A stretch of DNA of 64,000 nt from Tamarix chinensis (GCA_030549775.1 CM060174.1:4903391-4967390), one strand, 5' to 3'; shown: positions 11,461 to 24,300, numbered from the stretch's first letter. Notes: a model not told the origin generated them from the sequence alone. Made by a program: numbers and translations.

Positions 11461-13779
11461 CTCTCTAGACAAGTAGATCTTCAATGCCCATAAATGATGG
11501 TGGTGAGTGTGAATGTGTCCTATACAACCATTCATCCTATGGAGCTACAGTGTGTATAAGAATCTAAAATGGCGGTGGAGGTGGTGGCTAATGCATATCT
11601 CTCTCCGCTATTATAACACCCCCAAAATTCACTACAGAAAAAAAATTATTTTAATTAAAAGTTAAGCGAAAGCAAAACAGTAAATTTTAGAGATACTACC
11701 ACTACACTTAGTATTATACCAATTTTTTTCTACCGTTCCAGTACCAAGTGCTAAGGTTAAAAAGGAACAAAACACAAATTACACAAATTCAAACTTTCAT
11801 TTAAATCAAAGTAGCGTGTTAAAGACATTACTAAAGATAAAAAACCCACTATTAGTGGTTATAAGAGTATAGTCATTAAACAAAGGAATAGTAAGGCTTA
11901 AAGAGAAACCCTGAAAAGTTTCCCGGACAATCCTTACACTCTTACAAGATAATAGTTTGAATAGGACTCGCGGCTAACCTGCAAGGGACTCTGTCCATTA
12001 AATAGGCAGGGGCCCACAAACGGAACCCTTTAGCAGTATGGTACTAAGTAACCTTTTGTACTAAACTAAAAGGCAGGGGTCGCATGCAACATATCATACT
12101 TAAACAATGTAAAAACAATAACATACGCAAGCATAGAGATAATCACAACAACGTAAGAGCTAATACACAATGCAACACAACATACAATAGGAAATGCATA
12201 TCACAAGATCCATTTACTTAGTATTTCCATCACTTACTAAGAGAGAGACAGACACCAAGGCCGCACTTATATTATATTAATAGATCATGTTGGTAAAATC
12301 AATACTTCTGGTCTTAAGCCATTAACCAAACATTATTCAACATCATCTTGTATTATATCCATGTGAGTATGGAAATCCCACTATTATAGCCGATGGATCT
12401 GAAATACACTCCAAGACAGATTGATCTTGGCCACTATTATTCACCTGTGGACTGGTCTCTCAGGTAAAAGACTCCTGGCCACTATTATTGCCAGTGGATC
12501 AGTCTGGTCTCGACTAGCATGGTGTTCCACTATAAGTGATTAGCATCTTTTCCATTATTTATTAACATCCAAGGCTTGGTTTATTGAGCTTGATGACCGC
12601 CACTATTATAATCGGTGGAACGAAATATATTCCAGGACAACACGCACGTGGCCACTATTATTTTTCGATGGATCGGTCTCTAGGGCATAATGCACCTAAC
12701 CACTATTTTTGCCCATGGATCGGTCTGGACCCGGCTCAATAATCTTTCACTTTACATGATTAATGTTTTTCATTTAATTAACACAACAAGTTCATTTATC
12801 TAACTCAAAGGGGAGATCACGATCCCAGATATATAAAGGTACACCAGTCATACTGGCACATACAAGCAGCATAGTACCCTCCAACCATCAACTTAGGGAC
12901 GCAAAGGTACCCTAGTCGCACTAGTGCACGAGGATACACATTATCCTACTGACAAGGACACTTAATCCATAAGTATGCATACCTCCTAAATAGGTCCATA
13001 AAGCCAGATAGAGTAAGATGTAGGGTCTGGCTGGGGCACTAAGGCACGCCAACAAAATCTAGAACAATCATGAGCTAAACCACGTATTTAGGGTAGCAAC
13101 CCCTAAAGAGTCACCATTCCCGATCTCGAGGTCTTCCACTTTAATTATTAGTACCTTAATTATGTTGACCACGATAAATACATAAATCATATACTTAATC
13201 ATTTTCATTTGTTTCTGTTATTATCAAGTAATCCTTATTAGTAACATTGTCCATGTTAACTTAAACAATCCACTAAGGCCATCCTAGGTTCCAATTCCTA
13301 TACTTAAGCACCTTAGGACAAAATAACCAAAATGCCCTTAATGCTAAGACTTCCTTTTATCATTTATTTCCATTACAGAATTCATTTCCATTTATTCACA
13401 TGCCATAATAGGTTAGCATATCATAATTGTAATACTGGTCATAGGATCAAGTATTCTATATGGAAGGATAGTGGAACACATAAACCCTAACATGTACTTC
13501 TAACACATCCAACACACATTTCCATGCATAATTAACAATTAAGGCACCTATTGCATGATTATGAAATAAAAATCATATCATACTCATAATTATCCATTCA
13601 ACACTATACCATGCAATATCCTTATGATATTCACCGATTTACCAAAATACCCTTATCCTTATAACATACATAGTTATACTTAAACAAGTATTACTAAGGC
13701 CATAAACCCTTATTCTATTATTTAACATCCATTATGTCTTATTATGAAGGTTTATTTAATCCATTGTCGTGTTATATGC

Positions 13780-14392
13780 AAATTTACTGATTTACCCATT
13801 CATACTTACAAAAATTACTAAAATACCCCTTATTTGTAAAGTTATCAAGTTATCCCTTTTTACTTGTCAAATTACTATATTGCCTTTCATACTTGTATAG
13901 TTATCAAAATCCCCTTTATATTTGTTAAGCTACCAAATTATCCTCCATACTTATTAAATTACCAAATTTTCCCCTCATATTATTGAATTACCAAATTGCC
14001 CTTCCGATTTGTTAAATTACCAAATTATCCTTCGTACTTGTATAATTACCAAAATACCCCCTCATACTTTTTGAAATTACCAAATTACCCTTTGGGTTTG
14101 TTAAATTACCAAATTACCCTTCATACTTATTAAAATTACCAAAGTGCCCTTTTAGTTAGTTAAATTACCAAATTTCCTTTTTTATTAAATTACCCAAATA
14201 CCCCTCTTACTTACTAAATTACCATTTTACCCCTTTTACTCATAAAATTACCAAGTTACCCTTCTTTTATGCCAAATTACCAAAATACCCTTCTTACTTA
14301 TTAATTTACCTTTTTACTCCTTATATTTATAAAATTACCAAGTCATCCCTCTTTATGCCAAAATTACCAAAATACCCTTCTTATTTAATTAA
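13780..14392 (+). repeat. Degenerate AAATTACCAAAATACCC array, left part
   Basis: More than fifteen diverged units of roughly 30-35 bp built on AAATTACCAAA(A/T)TACCC(T/C)T. It is interrupted by the PIF/Harbinger insertion and continues at 17142-17460. The same array appears in reverse at about 40480-41130. Confidence 0.85.
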
Positions 14393-17138
14393 GAGCCTGT
14401 TTGGTTTCACTTAGGAAAAGTAGTTTTTTAGATAATTAATTATAAAAAGTAATTATAGATTTTTATAAGTGTTTGGTTTTCCTTTTTAAAAATAATTATA
14501 AAAAAGTGATTTGTAAAAATTACTTTGTAAAAGTAATAATCTATAAGTAATTTTTACCTACTTTTCTAAATTACTTCTGCCCCCATACGGCACGGTATTT
14601 ACTTTAAAAAAAAGTTGTTCATGACGGTAAACGACTTTCCCGTCCCCGTCCCTGTCCGTTGTTTGGCTTATGTTAGCTCGTTTTCTTCCATTATGCTACG
14701 AAACTACAAAAGACCTCTTGAAACCTCTAACTGCAATATTTGCACACTGGCGCTGATTTCTACCCTGCTTAATTTAGAGAGATCTCTGTTAAATCATTAC
14801 GAAGTTAAGGCCCAAATTATTGCCGCGAATCCTTGCATTAGGATAAAATGGAAGCTCAGCAAGGCGGATTTGAGAGGAAGAAATCGAGTTATCCCGTCTC
14901 AGTCGTAGCTAATTTTTGGAAGGGTATATATGCTAAAGATGCTATCATTTTTTTCACCTTTGTTTTTGTTTTTGTTTTTTCTTTTGTGGTTGACATTGGT
15001 AATTGCTGTTTCTGTCAGAGTTTGATCTGGAGAAGGAAAGGAGTTTGCTGGATGAACAAGGACTTAGAATTGCAATATTGTATTGGAGTGGAAAATTTTC
15101 AATTATACAATGAATTTATGTTATTAAGGAGTAGAAGTTGTCTGCAAATGGAACAACAAGGAGTTTGGGCTGAACCATAAACTAAAAGAAAGCTAAAGAG
15201 ATAAAGACAAAAGATGAGATTAATTGGGTAAAGACTCGAGACCCCACCGTGGAGGCTGTCTTCAATGCCGGATAAAGATGGATTAAATAACTGTGTTTGG
15301 GATAGAATCCTAGGTGAGGTGTTTTTAGCCTTTTAGGTGATGTGTCGGGGATGTGTTTTCCACTTTCAACCGATGAAGAACGAAGTTCTTGAGCAGACTT
15401 CTTTTGGCAAACAAGAAACCTATTTCGGCCACACCGCCGCCCCCTTCTTCCTTGCAGTTGCATCAACCGTCTCGAACTGAAAAGGAGTAAGGTGGTTAGT
15501 CAGTGTTGCCAAAATCGTATTTGTCTTTTACCTGAGAAGAGGAGACCGAAAATGGACTCTTACGACTGTCTATAAAAGGCTCTGGTCGTAAAATAAAAAT
15601 AATAATCCATATTTCAAGAAATCTTCTGCGGAGGAAAAACTTTTCATGGGTTCGGCTTTAGCTTGCCTGAGAAGGGGCAACTTCCAGGCTTGAGAACCTT
15701 TATTCACTGATGCATTCTCATAAGGGATTTGTTGGGATTGGACTGTTTGGGATGCTGCTCTTGGTTTTTTCCCCTCTTCCCCCCTTTAAAAAGGTGAATT
15801 ACTGAAAGTCAATGTTAAAACAAGGCTATTATTTTGTATCCCTCAAATTGTACTTGCATTGAACATGAGGGGAGATGACCTATGGGTGATGCTCAAAAGA
15901 GTAAATCTGCAGTCAGATAGGCACAAACCTGATCATATGCCTTTGGGAATGTGAGCAAATTCAATTCTGATCTACAAAAGAATCCAGGTTTCTCATCCTA
16001 TGAGAAGAAAAGAGTATCAAATGTCTTTGCCTTTAGGCCGGCAATTAGGCTCTTGATACTTCTTTTGATAGGCAATTAAGATCTCTTAAAAAGCATTTCA
16101 GTTGGAGGGTGCTGTAGGCCAAACTAGATCCTACAATATCATATATATAACTTTTCAGTGTACTCACTGGATCCCAGAATAGATGATATAAGCTCTTAAT
16201 ACAATAGTTCCTCTTTATGTGACACCTGTCATTATCAACCTCATATGTCAGCATGTAAGTTTTCTGCCATCAGGCCTTTCAGAAAGCCAGAAAGACATGT
16301 CTGATGAGAACAAAGCCTCATATGACAAGGAAAAGAAGAAATGTGATTGAGCATTGCTTTGGTGTTTTGAAGGCTCATTTTCCCATCTTAAAGCAAATGT
16401 CGAGTTATGGTTTGGAACAACAAATGTTTATTGTCATTGCAACAATGACAATCCATAATTTGATTAGATTGAATGGAATGGATGATATATTATTTGATGA
16501 GTTTGTAGTAGAGAAATATATGAAGAAAACAATAGGAATAGCGATGTTGGACAACATATAGAGGGTAGAGCTGCCAGAGAAATAGAAATGGTACGGGGTA
16601 GGATTGCAAATGATATTTACAATGCACGTCATTAAACTATATTATGATGCTTATTATAAATTTAAGAATGTTTATTGCATAATATAAACTTTGATTTACA
16701 ATTAATATTTGAGTTTTAGATGTTTGTGAATTTTATAAAGTTTGTTTAGTGGTTGTTCATAATTTTTTTTAAATAAGTTTATAATTTTTATTTTATAATT
16801 TTTGGTACTTTGTAATATCTTTATTTTTTTATACTTGTTAATGTTTCATATGCTTTTTAATATTTAATATTACATAATTTATATAGTAATTATTACTAAA
16901 AGATATATATATAGGAAGATAAAAACTAAAGATGGAAAAGACAAAGTAATTTTGTAGGAAAATGAAAACCAAACACTAATAAGGTACAATAAGTAGTTTT
17001 TTAGCATTAATCACTTATGTAATAAAAGTTAAAACAAATATACATTTTACTTATAAAAGTACTTTTTTAAAATTAGATTTATAAAAGTAGTTTTTATCTA
17101 AAAGTAATTATTAATAATAAGTAATACCAAATGACACC
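14393..17138 (+). mobile_element. PIF/Harbinger-type DNA transposon, internally deleted, with gene-like cargo
   Basis: Inserted in the AAATTACC array with the duplication TAA on both sides (14390-14392 and 17139-17141), as expected for PIF/Harbinger. The ends are GAGCCTGTTTGGTTTCACTT and, reversed on the right, GGTGTCATTTGGTATTACTT. They match poorly in the outer bases but share TTTGGT and an AAAAGTA(G/A)TT.TTA subterminal pattern. The only recognisable coding piece is the transposase C-terminal part at 16304-16561. Much of 14600-16260 is more GC-rich, with short open frames and intron-like T-rich stretches, and does not look like transposase. Confidence 0.7.
16304..16561 (+). pseudogene. PIF/Harbinger transposase fragment (DDE_Tnp_4 C-terminal part)
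   Basis: The reading MTRKRRNVIEHCFGVLKAHF, then PILKQM...IVIATMTIHNLIR is the C-terminal motif of Harbinger nucleases. The E of VIEHCFGVLK (residue 16) is the third acidic catalytic residue of the DDE triad. The two upstream aspartate blocks are absent, so this is a remnant of at most 85 residues and cannot be active. After the family motif the frame continues as NGMDDILFDEF, which fits the acidic tail of these proteins. Confidence 0.85.
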
Positions 17139-17141
17139 TAA

Positions 17142-17460
17142 TTTACCAAAATACCTGTTTACTCACAAATTACCAAGTTATTCCCTTTTTCATGCAAAAA
17201 TTACTAAAATGCCCTCCTTACTTATTAAATTATCATATTACCCCTTTTATTTATATAAATTATCAATTTGCCCTTATTATGCCAACGTTACTAAAATACC
17301 TTTACCACATAAAATATTAACACCCGTGGTCCATATGTATCATCTAACACCACCAACTATTACTATTTATTATTAATATTTATTAACACCTACTATATAT
17401 ACTTATTTATGCCACACCTTTTTTACAAGAGAAATTACTAAAATACCCCTAGGGCTCATA
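17142..17460 (+). repeat. Degenerate AAATTACC array, right part
   Basis: Continuation of the array cut by the PIF/Harbinger element, with units such as TTACTAAAATGCCC and AAATTATCATATTACCCC. Confidence 0.8.
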
Positions 17461-17959
17461 TTAACATTATCTATGCTACAATTGGCCATATTAGCTTATC
17501 ATGTCATATACATGCATTCAACATTATTATTAACAATAAGGATCCTTCCTTAACCATAATTTCTACACATGGCATGTAATATAACATGCTTTTCATTTCA
17601 ACTAACATATGTTACAAATCATAATATACTTAACATCATATAACATGCACATAAACATATTCAAAAACCCTAATGTGCTAGCATATGTATATCTAAATAT
17701 TTTAGTAGGATATAATGATTACCTTACCTCACAAAAATTAAACCGTATCGCTACCCCGATTAAAAGTTTAAGCTTTGATTAGAAAAATTTGTACCTAAAA
17801 ATAATATCAAAACTATATATTAGTAGTAGAAAATTAAAAGAATAAATTATTATCAAAAGCTTATTAAATACATGCTAATACTAACTATATTTATACCTCA
17901 AAAAACTTGATTATTTTAGTTCAAACTATGTCGTAGCACTCACGCTGCATGCATGATAT

Positions 17960-19200
17960 AAAGAGGGGAATGGGCGGAGAGGGGAGTTGGGAGTAGTGGA
18001 ATGGTTGGTTTAGGTGAGAGTTTGTGGATTTGATTGAGGGCTTGTGGAGGGGAGTGAGGGTGGTGGCTAGGTGTAAGGAGGGTGGCAGGGTGTAGGGGGT
18101 GGTCAGCGGTCGAAGATTGGTGGCTCGAGACGACAGGGACAATGGCAGTAAGGCTCGAAAAGTGGGGCGAAGGAAGGGAGAAGAAGAAGAAGGAAGGAAA
18201 ATGAGGAGAAGAAAAGAGGGGATTGTAGGAGAATTTTGGCTAATGTGAGGTAGGGTGGTGGTAGGGAAGCTTTTAGGGGGTCTAGGGGCGACTTCAACTA
18301 CGGTAGAAGAGGGGGAATGGGAGGCGCAAGGTGGCATGCAAGGAGGAGGCCAAGAGGAGGAGAAAAGAAAAGGGAAGAGGAAGGTGGTTGTAGGGGTGAG
18401 TAGTGGTTTTTGGGTGGTGCAGGGAGGTAGTAGGGGAGGCTAGGGGGTAGGTTTGGTGGTTGGTTAGGCGGAAGAGGCAGCGATTGCGGGTGGAAAAGCA
18501 AAAATAGGGGAGGAGAAGAAGAAGGGAAGAAGGGAGAAAAGAGGGGGGTTCTGCAGGGGTGAAGGGGAGGCTCGAGGGAGATAAAAAATGGGTAGAGAAG
18601 GAGAGATATGGAGAAGAAAAAGGAAGAGGGAAGGAGGGATGGCATGGCTTGATTAGGGTGGCTACAGGCTGTAGGGGGTCGTAGAAGATGGCAGGGAAGG
18701 GAAGGAAGAAAAAGGAAAGGAAAGGGGCATGCGAGGGGGTTTCATGGTTAAAAATGGAAGGGAAAAGGATGGTGGATAGAGGGAGAGAGAAGGGCTACAG
18801 GGGAAGGCTGGTTGCAGGCGAAGTGTAGGGAGTGGTTGTTTGCTTCGACGAGTGAAGGAGGGAGGAGAAGGGAAGAAGAAGAAGAAAGGAAAGAAGGCAG
18901 GTTGGCCAGGCAGGGGAAAAAGAAGAAGAGCGGGTCGGCCCCCACACAAGGGAGAGGGAAGAGGGAAGGGGCTATTGGGCTAGCCTAACCGAGGAAGGAA
19001 GAAAGGAAAGAAGGTAGGGAAGGGGGAGAAGGGTTGGGCAGCGACGTGGGGCAACGAGGAGAATGAAAGAGGGCCATCGGCCTAGCAAGAGGGGGAAGGG
19101 AGAAGCAAGCCGAGCGCCCCAAGAAGGAAGGAAAAAAGAAAAGGAAAAGGAGGAAAAAGGAGAAAGAAAAAAGGAAAAGAAAAAGGGGAGAAATAAAAAT
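17960..19200 (+). repeat. 1.2-kb purine-rich (GA/GGA) zone inside LTR copy 2
   Basis: Strand-asymmetric low-complexity DNA, G and A rich on the plus strand, with GGAGG, GAAGAAG and AGGGAAG runs. Its long open frames on both strands are a composition effect. The equivalent zone in reverse is at 38620-39780, and weaker versions lie at 35630-36270 and 57900-58500. Confidence 0.85.
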
Positions 19201-20785
19201 AAAATAATTTTTGGAATATGGGTATTTAATTATTTAAATGGATAAATTACTTTAATAAATTAATTTATTTAATATTTAAGATATTAATTTAAGAGGAAAA
19301 TTTTAGTAAAATATGGGTTTGGAAAATTATTTAAATAAAATGAGTATGATAAAATAATAAAATATTTATTTTATTTCATTAAATAGTCATATCCATATTT
19401 ATAAACCAAAAGCCCACAAAATAATTAAATTAATAATTTAAAAAGTTAAATTATCCCAAATGATGATAAATTATTATATTCTAGGTTTTAAAATTTTGGG
19501 GTATTATAACTATCATCATTAGGAGTTCTTTTATGCACGTGTATCGTGTGCTTTGAGTCATTGCAAACTACAAAATAGAAATTTGGTTTCAGAAATTTGG
19601 CTAACGCATAATGTTTTTAGAAAACCAAAAGTATAAAAATATTTGGTGTTGGAGTTCATTTGATGATCAATAGGTTAAAAATGACTAAAATCGTTTAATC
19701 ATTTAGTGTTGGAATTCATTGTTCTTTAACAATTTTGGAATTCATTGTTAAATGGCTAAAAAATATTTGGTGTTGGAATTCATTATTCTTTAATAGTTTT
19801 TTTCTGCGATTTAACGATTAGGATGGAATGTGCAAAACACAAATGAATGTAATGGACAGATGAACTCAAAAATCTTTTGGATCAATTTATGAATTTCAAA
19901 CTAAAAGAAAAATGTGAAAATACAGAAATTGGAAGAATCGCAATAAAATACATTTTCCATAGATGAAAGAAATAATTAATAGAAAGTTCAAAATTAATAC
20001 AAAGGGAATGTAATTTGATAATAACATTTTTGGAAACATGTCACAAGCCTAATCATATATGGTAATTAGGGTTTAAAAGAAAATTGTATTACATGAATTT
20101 TCAACAACTAATATACATGAATTTTCAACAATAATGTATGACCACCAAATTTAGTATACATCCCTAAAACACCAATGTTGACAAAATCCAAAATTCACGG
20201 TCTAACTATAAAGTTTTGAACATGTGATAACCTCCCCATTTTAGAGTTATTATTCCCAAATTATGCTATTTTCTCATTTTATTAAACTTAGGTCTTTCAT
20301 CAATACTCTAAACATTTCATATAATCCCCTTAACACATTTTAAATCATTTAACATATTAAAATACCATAATTTCCATATTAAACCTGTATTGACCAAAAT
20401 GCCCTTACAGGTAACCAAAAAACCTTATTTCATGAAAACCTTATGTGTTTCAGTATTATTATTTCCAAATCCTCCATTTATCACCATATATCTTAACAAA
20501 TATTTTCTCACTTATTATACTCTATTAAACCCATATTACAACCATATATCACATTAATCCACTTAAAGTTTTCTACACAAAATATTAAATAATCTAATTC
20601 CCTTTAATAATAATAATACATCTAGCAAAAAATATCCTAAAATAATTATTATAAATAAGTACACATTATTACTAATTTAATCAATTAGGGTTCTTAAAAA
20701 CATGGTAGTACACTCTCTAATCCATTTTTCTAGGCCAAGTGGATCTTTGATGCCCATAAATGATGGTGGTGAGTGCGAATGTGTC

Positions 20786-20977
20786 CTACACAACCATTCC
20801 TCCTATGAAGCTAGTGCAAAAATGTGAATAAGAATCTAAAATGGTGGTGGAGTCGGTGGCTAATGTATATCTCTCTCCGATATCATCATTAGGACTTCCT
20901 TTGTGCACGCGAATTGTGTGTTTTGAGTCATTGCAAACTACAAAATAGAAATTTGGTTTGAGAAATTTGGTTAACAC
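20786..20977 (-). CDS. Unidentified short reading frame in the duplicated segment
   Basis: A 63-residue frame including FYFVVCNDSKHTIRVHKGSP and, after NDDIGERYTLATDSTTI, DSYSHFCTSFIGGMVV. Composition is protein-like and not low-complexity. The corresponding sequence in duplication copy 1 is split between about 11520-11611 and 19509-19600 by LTR copy 2. There is no intact start context or neighbour to interpret. I do not recognise it; it may be part of an old transposon gene or chance. Confidence 0.25.
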   Translation of the reverse strand: MLTKFLKPNFYFVVCNDSKHTIRVHKGSPNDDIGERYTLATDSTTILDSYSHFCTSFIGGMVV

Positions 20978-21394
20978 ATAATGTTTTTAGAAAATCAAAC
21001 GTATTAAAATATTTGGTGTTGGGATTCATTTGATGATCAACAGATTAAAATGACTAAAATCGTCTAATCGTGTTGATAGTTTTTATGCGATTTAACGATT
21101 AGAAAGTAATGTGTGAAACACGAATGAATGGAATAGATAGATGAACTCAAAAAGCTTTTGGATTGATTTATTAATGTCAAATTGGAAGAAAAATATAAAA
21201 ACACAGAAATTAGAAGAATCACAATAAAATGTGTTTTCCACAGACAAAAGAAATAATTGATAGAAAGTTCTAAATTAATACGAACAGAATTAAATTTGAT
21301 AATAAAATTTTTAGAAACATGTCACAAGCTAAATCATATACAGTAATTAGGGTTTAAAAGAAAGATGTATTACATGAATTTTCAACAACTATTA

Positions 21395-24300
21395 TAGTGT
21401 GTGTGTGTGTATTTACAATTGTTGTATTGATTTTTTGAAAAAAAAAATTCATAATTTTATATTTTCAGTAATCATTCACGACTATTGTACTAATTTTTTT
21501 AATAAACATGTGTTGATTTTTTAATAATTATGTGATTTTTTTTTACTATCATATAATAGTTTTTCAACCACTATTGTAATGAACTTTTCCCATTGTTTGC
21601 ACTAAATTTTTTAATAGTTATTTGATGATTTTTCAACAATTACATGATAATTTATTGGAAAATATGTGATGATTTCTGTAAATAAATATTGATAATTTAT
21701 AATAATACTCTTTAAAAATTCACGGTATACAACTATATCAAAAAATTTACTTTAAAAATAATATATTATACAACTATTTTATATTGATATGAGCGTTTAT
21801 TCGTAGATAAATATGTCATAATTTTTTTGGTATAATCATTTTTGAAAATAATTAATACTATAGATAGGTTAATTTTAAAATTTTAAAAGGAAAAAAAAGT
21901 CGCACCGATTACACGTGAAGACATAACTAATACATGTTGGGCCTGGCTAGAAAGGTCCATCTGAATAGTAGATCGTGAATTTCTTATTAAAGTTTACGCG
22001 TTTGGGCTGGGGTAGGAATGAGATATGGTCATACGAATACAATGAGGAGAAACTATATCGTGAGCTGAGAATGGGATGAACAAACAAACAAAGGATCGGC
22101 GACAGAAATTCTGAAACTTATAAATTTCATTTGGGACATTGGCGAAGGATTTTGGGATAAAAACCAAGCGATGGTTTGGTTTAGCCTATGATTCAAGAGT
22201 TGAATGTTGGGTACATTTGCATTGTTTGATGTACATTGGTTAATTACACTGTGTGTGGAGAAGCCAAATGGTCAAACTGAAATGATAAACAACTTCTTAT
22301 TCCCCCTCCTTCCCCCCCCCTTCTTTTCTTATGGAAATGCAATATGGTGTGAAAACAGTTGATCATTCACGGTAAAGCAAATGCTTGGTCACTAAAATAC
22401 GTGTAATTGACGTTGCCGTGTAGGCCTGTCTAGTAGGGGGTGGGGGGGGGGGAATCGAAGGGAGTAAAGATGATCCAGTATATAAAGAAGCCAGAGAGTC
22501 CGGACTGCTTCATATTCCTTGATATCATAGTCTGCATATGGGAAGCGCGCTTCTGTATGAGGGGCCGCAGAAATCTTGGAAGAGGTTATCCCAATGATGA
22601 CGATGATTGGTGTCTCTGTGTCTATCTTTTGTGGTTTTATGAAATTTAATAAAAGAAAGAAAGAAAGAAAAAACTGATGCATCGATATTCTCTGCTGTGG
22701 TGGATGCAATATAATTAGGACCAGGATATTGGGATCGTGGATCATCTTTGTTTACGAAGTTGAATGTACGTATATTGAGTGGATGATGCTAAGTTTCCCG
22801 TATGTCGCATACACTTCGAACGAAACGAACCTAAACGGTGTCCAACAGGTGAGGTCAACCACAGGAATCTATTTATTGCACTATTAATTAAAATAAGTTT
22901 CCATCTTAGTTCTAGTCAAACGGTGGGACTATATATATTATGCGGTGAAACTAAATCATTCTAACTAATAACATAATAAATGTGGCATAGGTATATCGAT
23001 TTTGTTGGGTGGATAGACTACCTCGTCCTAATGAAGCGGCCATGAGCCGGGTTAACCCAAAGAGTTACTCCATCTAGATAGGCTTCTAGTCTTTTCATCG
23101 ATACCGGCCCTTCTCTTAAGTAGCACGATGACCATATGAACCCTTGCTCTACCAGTACGACGATGCTAGCTGACCATAAAGTTGAATGGATGCATACAAG
23201 AGTCCAGCAGGGCACTTATGTTATTGTGGCTGAAGTGAGGTAAACCATGTTTCGAATCAGAATTGCCAGAGAAACCAACTGGAGATGAGAATAAAGGGAT
23301 ACCACCAATGTCTTTTTTTTTTCTTTTTCCCATTATGATTTTCAACTCACTGTCGACCTTGTACCATGACTTTAAGCAATTTTAAAAGCAACCGACGGTC
23401 AGTCGAGTAGCTAGCTAGGGTACGCACGCACGTCATGCCGAGCAAGAAGTTAAGTACCGGCCGTGGGGTGGTGTATGTACTCAAGGGTTGGGTCTCGAGG
23501 TAAGCGGCTGCCGCAGGTAATTGCCAGGGACAGTTCATTGTCTGTTGATCCACTGTCTTTGTCGGTCATCAGATCATTTTATATATATATTGAAATTATC
23601 CAATAAAAATCACCTTTTATGATGAATGAGAAAATTTAGTAACATTATCTATAATAGGCAGTAAAAATTATCGATAATAAGTAAAGAAAATAGTAATATT
23701 ATCTATTATAGATGATGAAAATTAATTATAGGAGGTAAAAAGTAGCCGTGAATATTTTTTAAAATTATATTATTTGAATGTTAAAAAAATATAATAATAT
23801 TTTTATAAATATTATTTCGAATTTAAAAATTAATTCAAAAAAACAAGTAGTTAAAAAAATTACTATAATTCTGTAGTTTATTTTAATGAGTGGGTTGATA
23901 AAACCCTATTTTGACATTAACCCATTCGGTACGCTTTTTACGTGAAAACCAAAATGATCGAGCAAAGCGGGTACTACTGCTTCTGCTGCCGTGCTGCTTA
24001 ATGCGCTTTTTGGTACCACCTCCAGTCACCCACACTCTAGTCTCTACTATCCAGTTGCTAGCTACGGCCATGATTGGAATAATCCAAAGCAAATTACAGA
24101 AATCTATGATTCTCCCGCAACCACGTCGTGGCGGGTAATAATGGAAGAAGAAAACAGACGACATCCGAGGCAGATCATTAATTAATTCTGATCATGGCCC
24201 CCGCGTCCCATCAGGGACCTGCATTGTGCCCGCCCTTTGGAGTCTGCCTGGAGTTTATCGATCACAAGTGTCCCCACCCTCCCCATCTATCTCCCCCAAA

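Larger units (their letters stand above)
11612..19508 (+). mobile_element. Long LTR copy 2, probable solo LTR, carrying a PIF/Harbinger element
   Basis: Starts TATAACACCCCCAAAATTC and ends TTTTGGGGTATTATA. These are the family ends TGTAACACC / TATTACA with G-to-A type changes. Flanks GCTAT (11607-11611) and ACTAT (19509-19513) fit a 5-bp target duplication. The empty site is visible in the second duplication copy near 20880. Without the nested element (2746 bp plus TAA) it is about 5.15 kb, close to the 4.82-kb copy at 38312-43134, and its start matches that copy's start in reverse. Contents in order: six CCACTATTATT modules (12379-12730), a CACTAGTGCAC-type block near 12840-12950, an AAATTACC array (13780-14392 and 17142-17460), and a GA-rich zone (17960-19200). 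No gag or pol. Confidence 0.75.
10811..21394 (+). repeat. Tandem duplication of about 1.3 kb; copy 1 split by an LTR insertion
   Basis: Copy 1 is 10811-11611 plus 19514-20112. Copy 2 is 20137-21394 and is uninterrupted. Shared landmarks in order: ACCACCAAATTTA, the LTR 3' end with ATCTAGCAAAAAATATCCTA, ATGCCCATAAATGATGGTGG, CTCTCTCCG.TAT.ATCATT, TCATTGCAAACTACAAAATA, GATTTAACGATTAG and TATTACATGAATTTTCAACA. The unit joins the last 650 bp of LTR copy 1 to flanking DNA. Both copies end in the same TGAATTTTCAACAA string, which may have been the crossover point. Copy 1 has an expanded AAT microsatellite and an extra 75 bp around 19700-19790. Confidence 0.85.

Noticed and set aside
14393..17138. 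hAT assignment for the element in the AAATTACC array
   Set aside because: The duplication is 3 bp (TAA), not 8, and the coding piece is a Harbinger-type DDE end.
18255..18949. Several overlapping long open frames on both strands
   Set aside because: They lie in a GA-rich low-complexity zone of an LTR; absence of stops on both strands follows from composition.
22392..22745. 117-residue minus-strand open frame
   Set aside because: Includes products of G/C runs and simple repeats; no motif, no splice or promoter support.
23018..23215. 65-residue minus-strand open frame with protein-like look
   Set aside because: No family recognised and no continuation on either side; kept out for lack of support.
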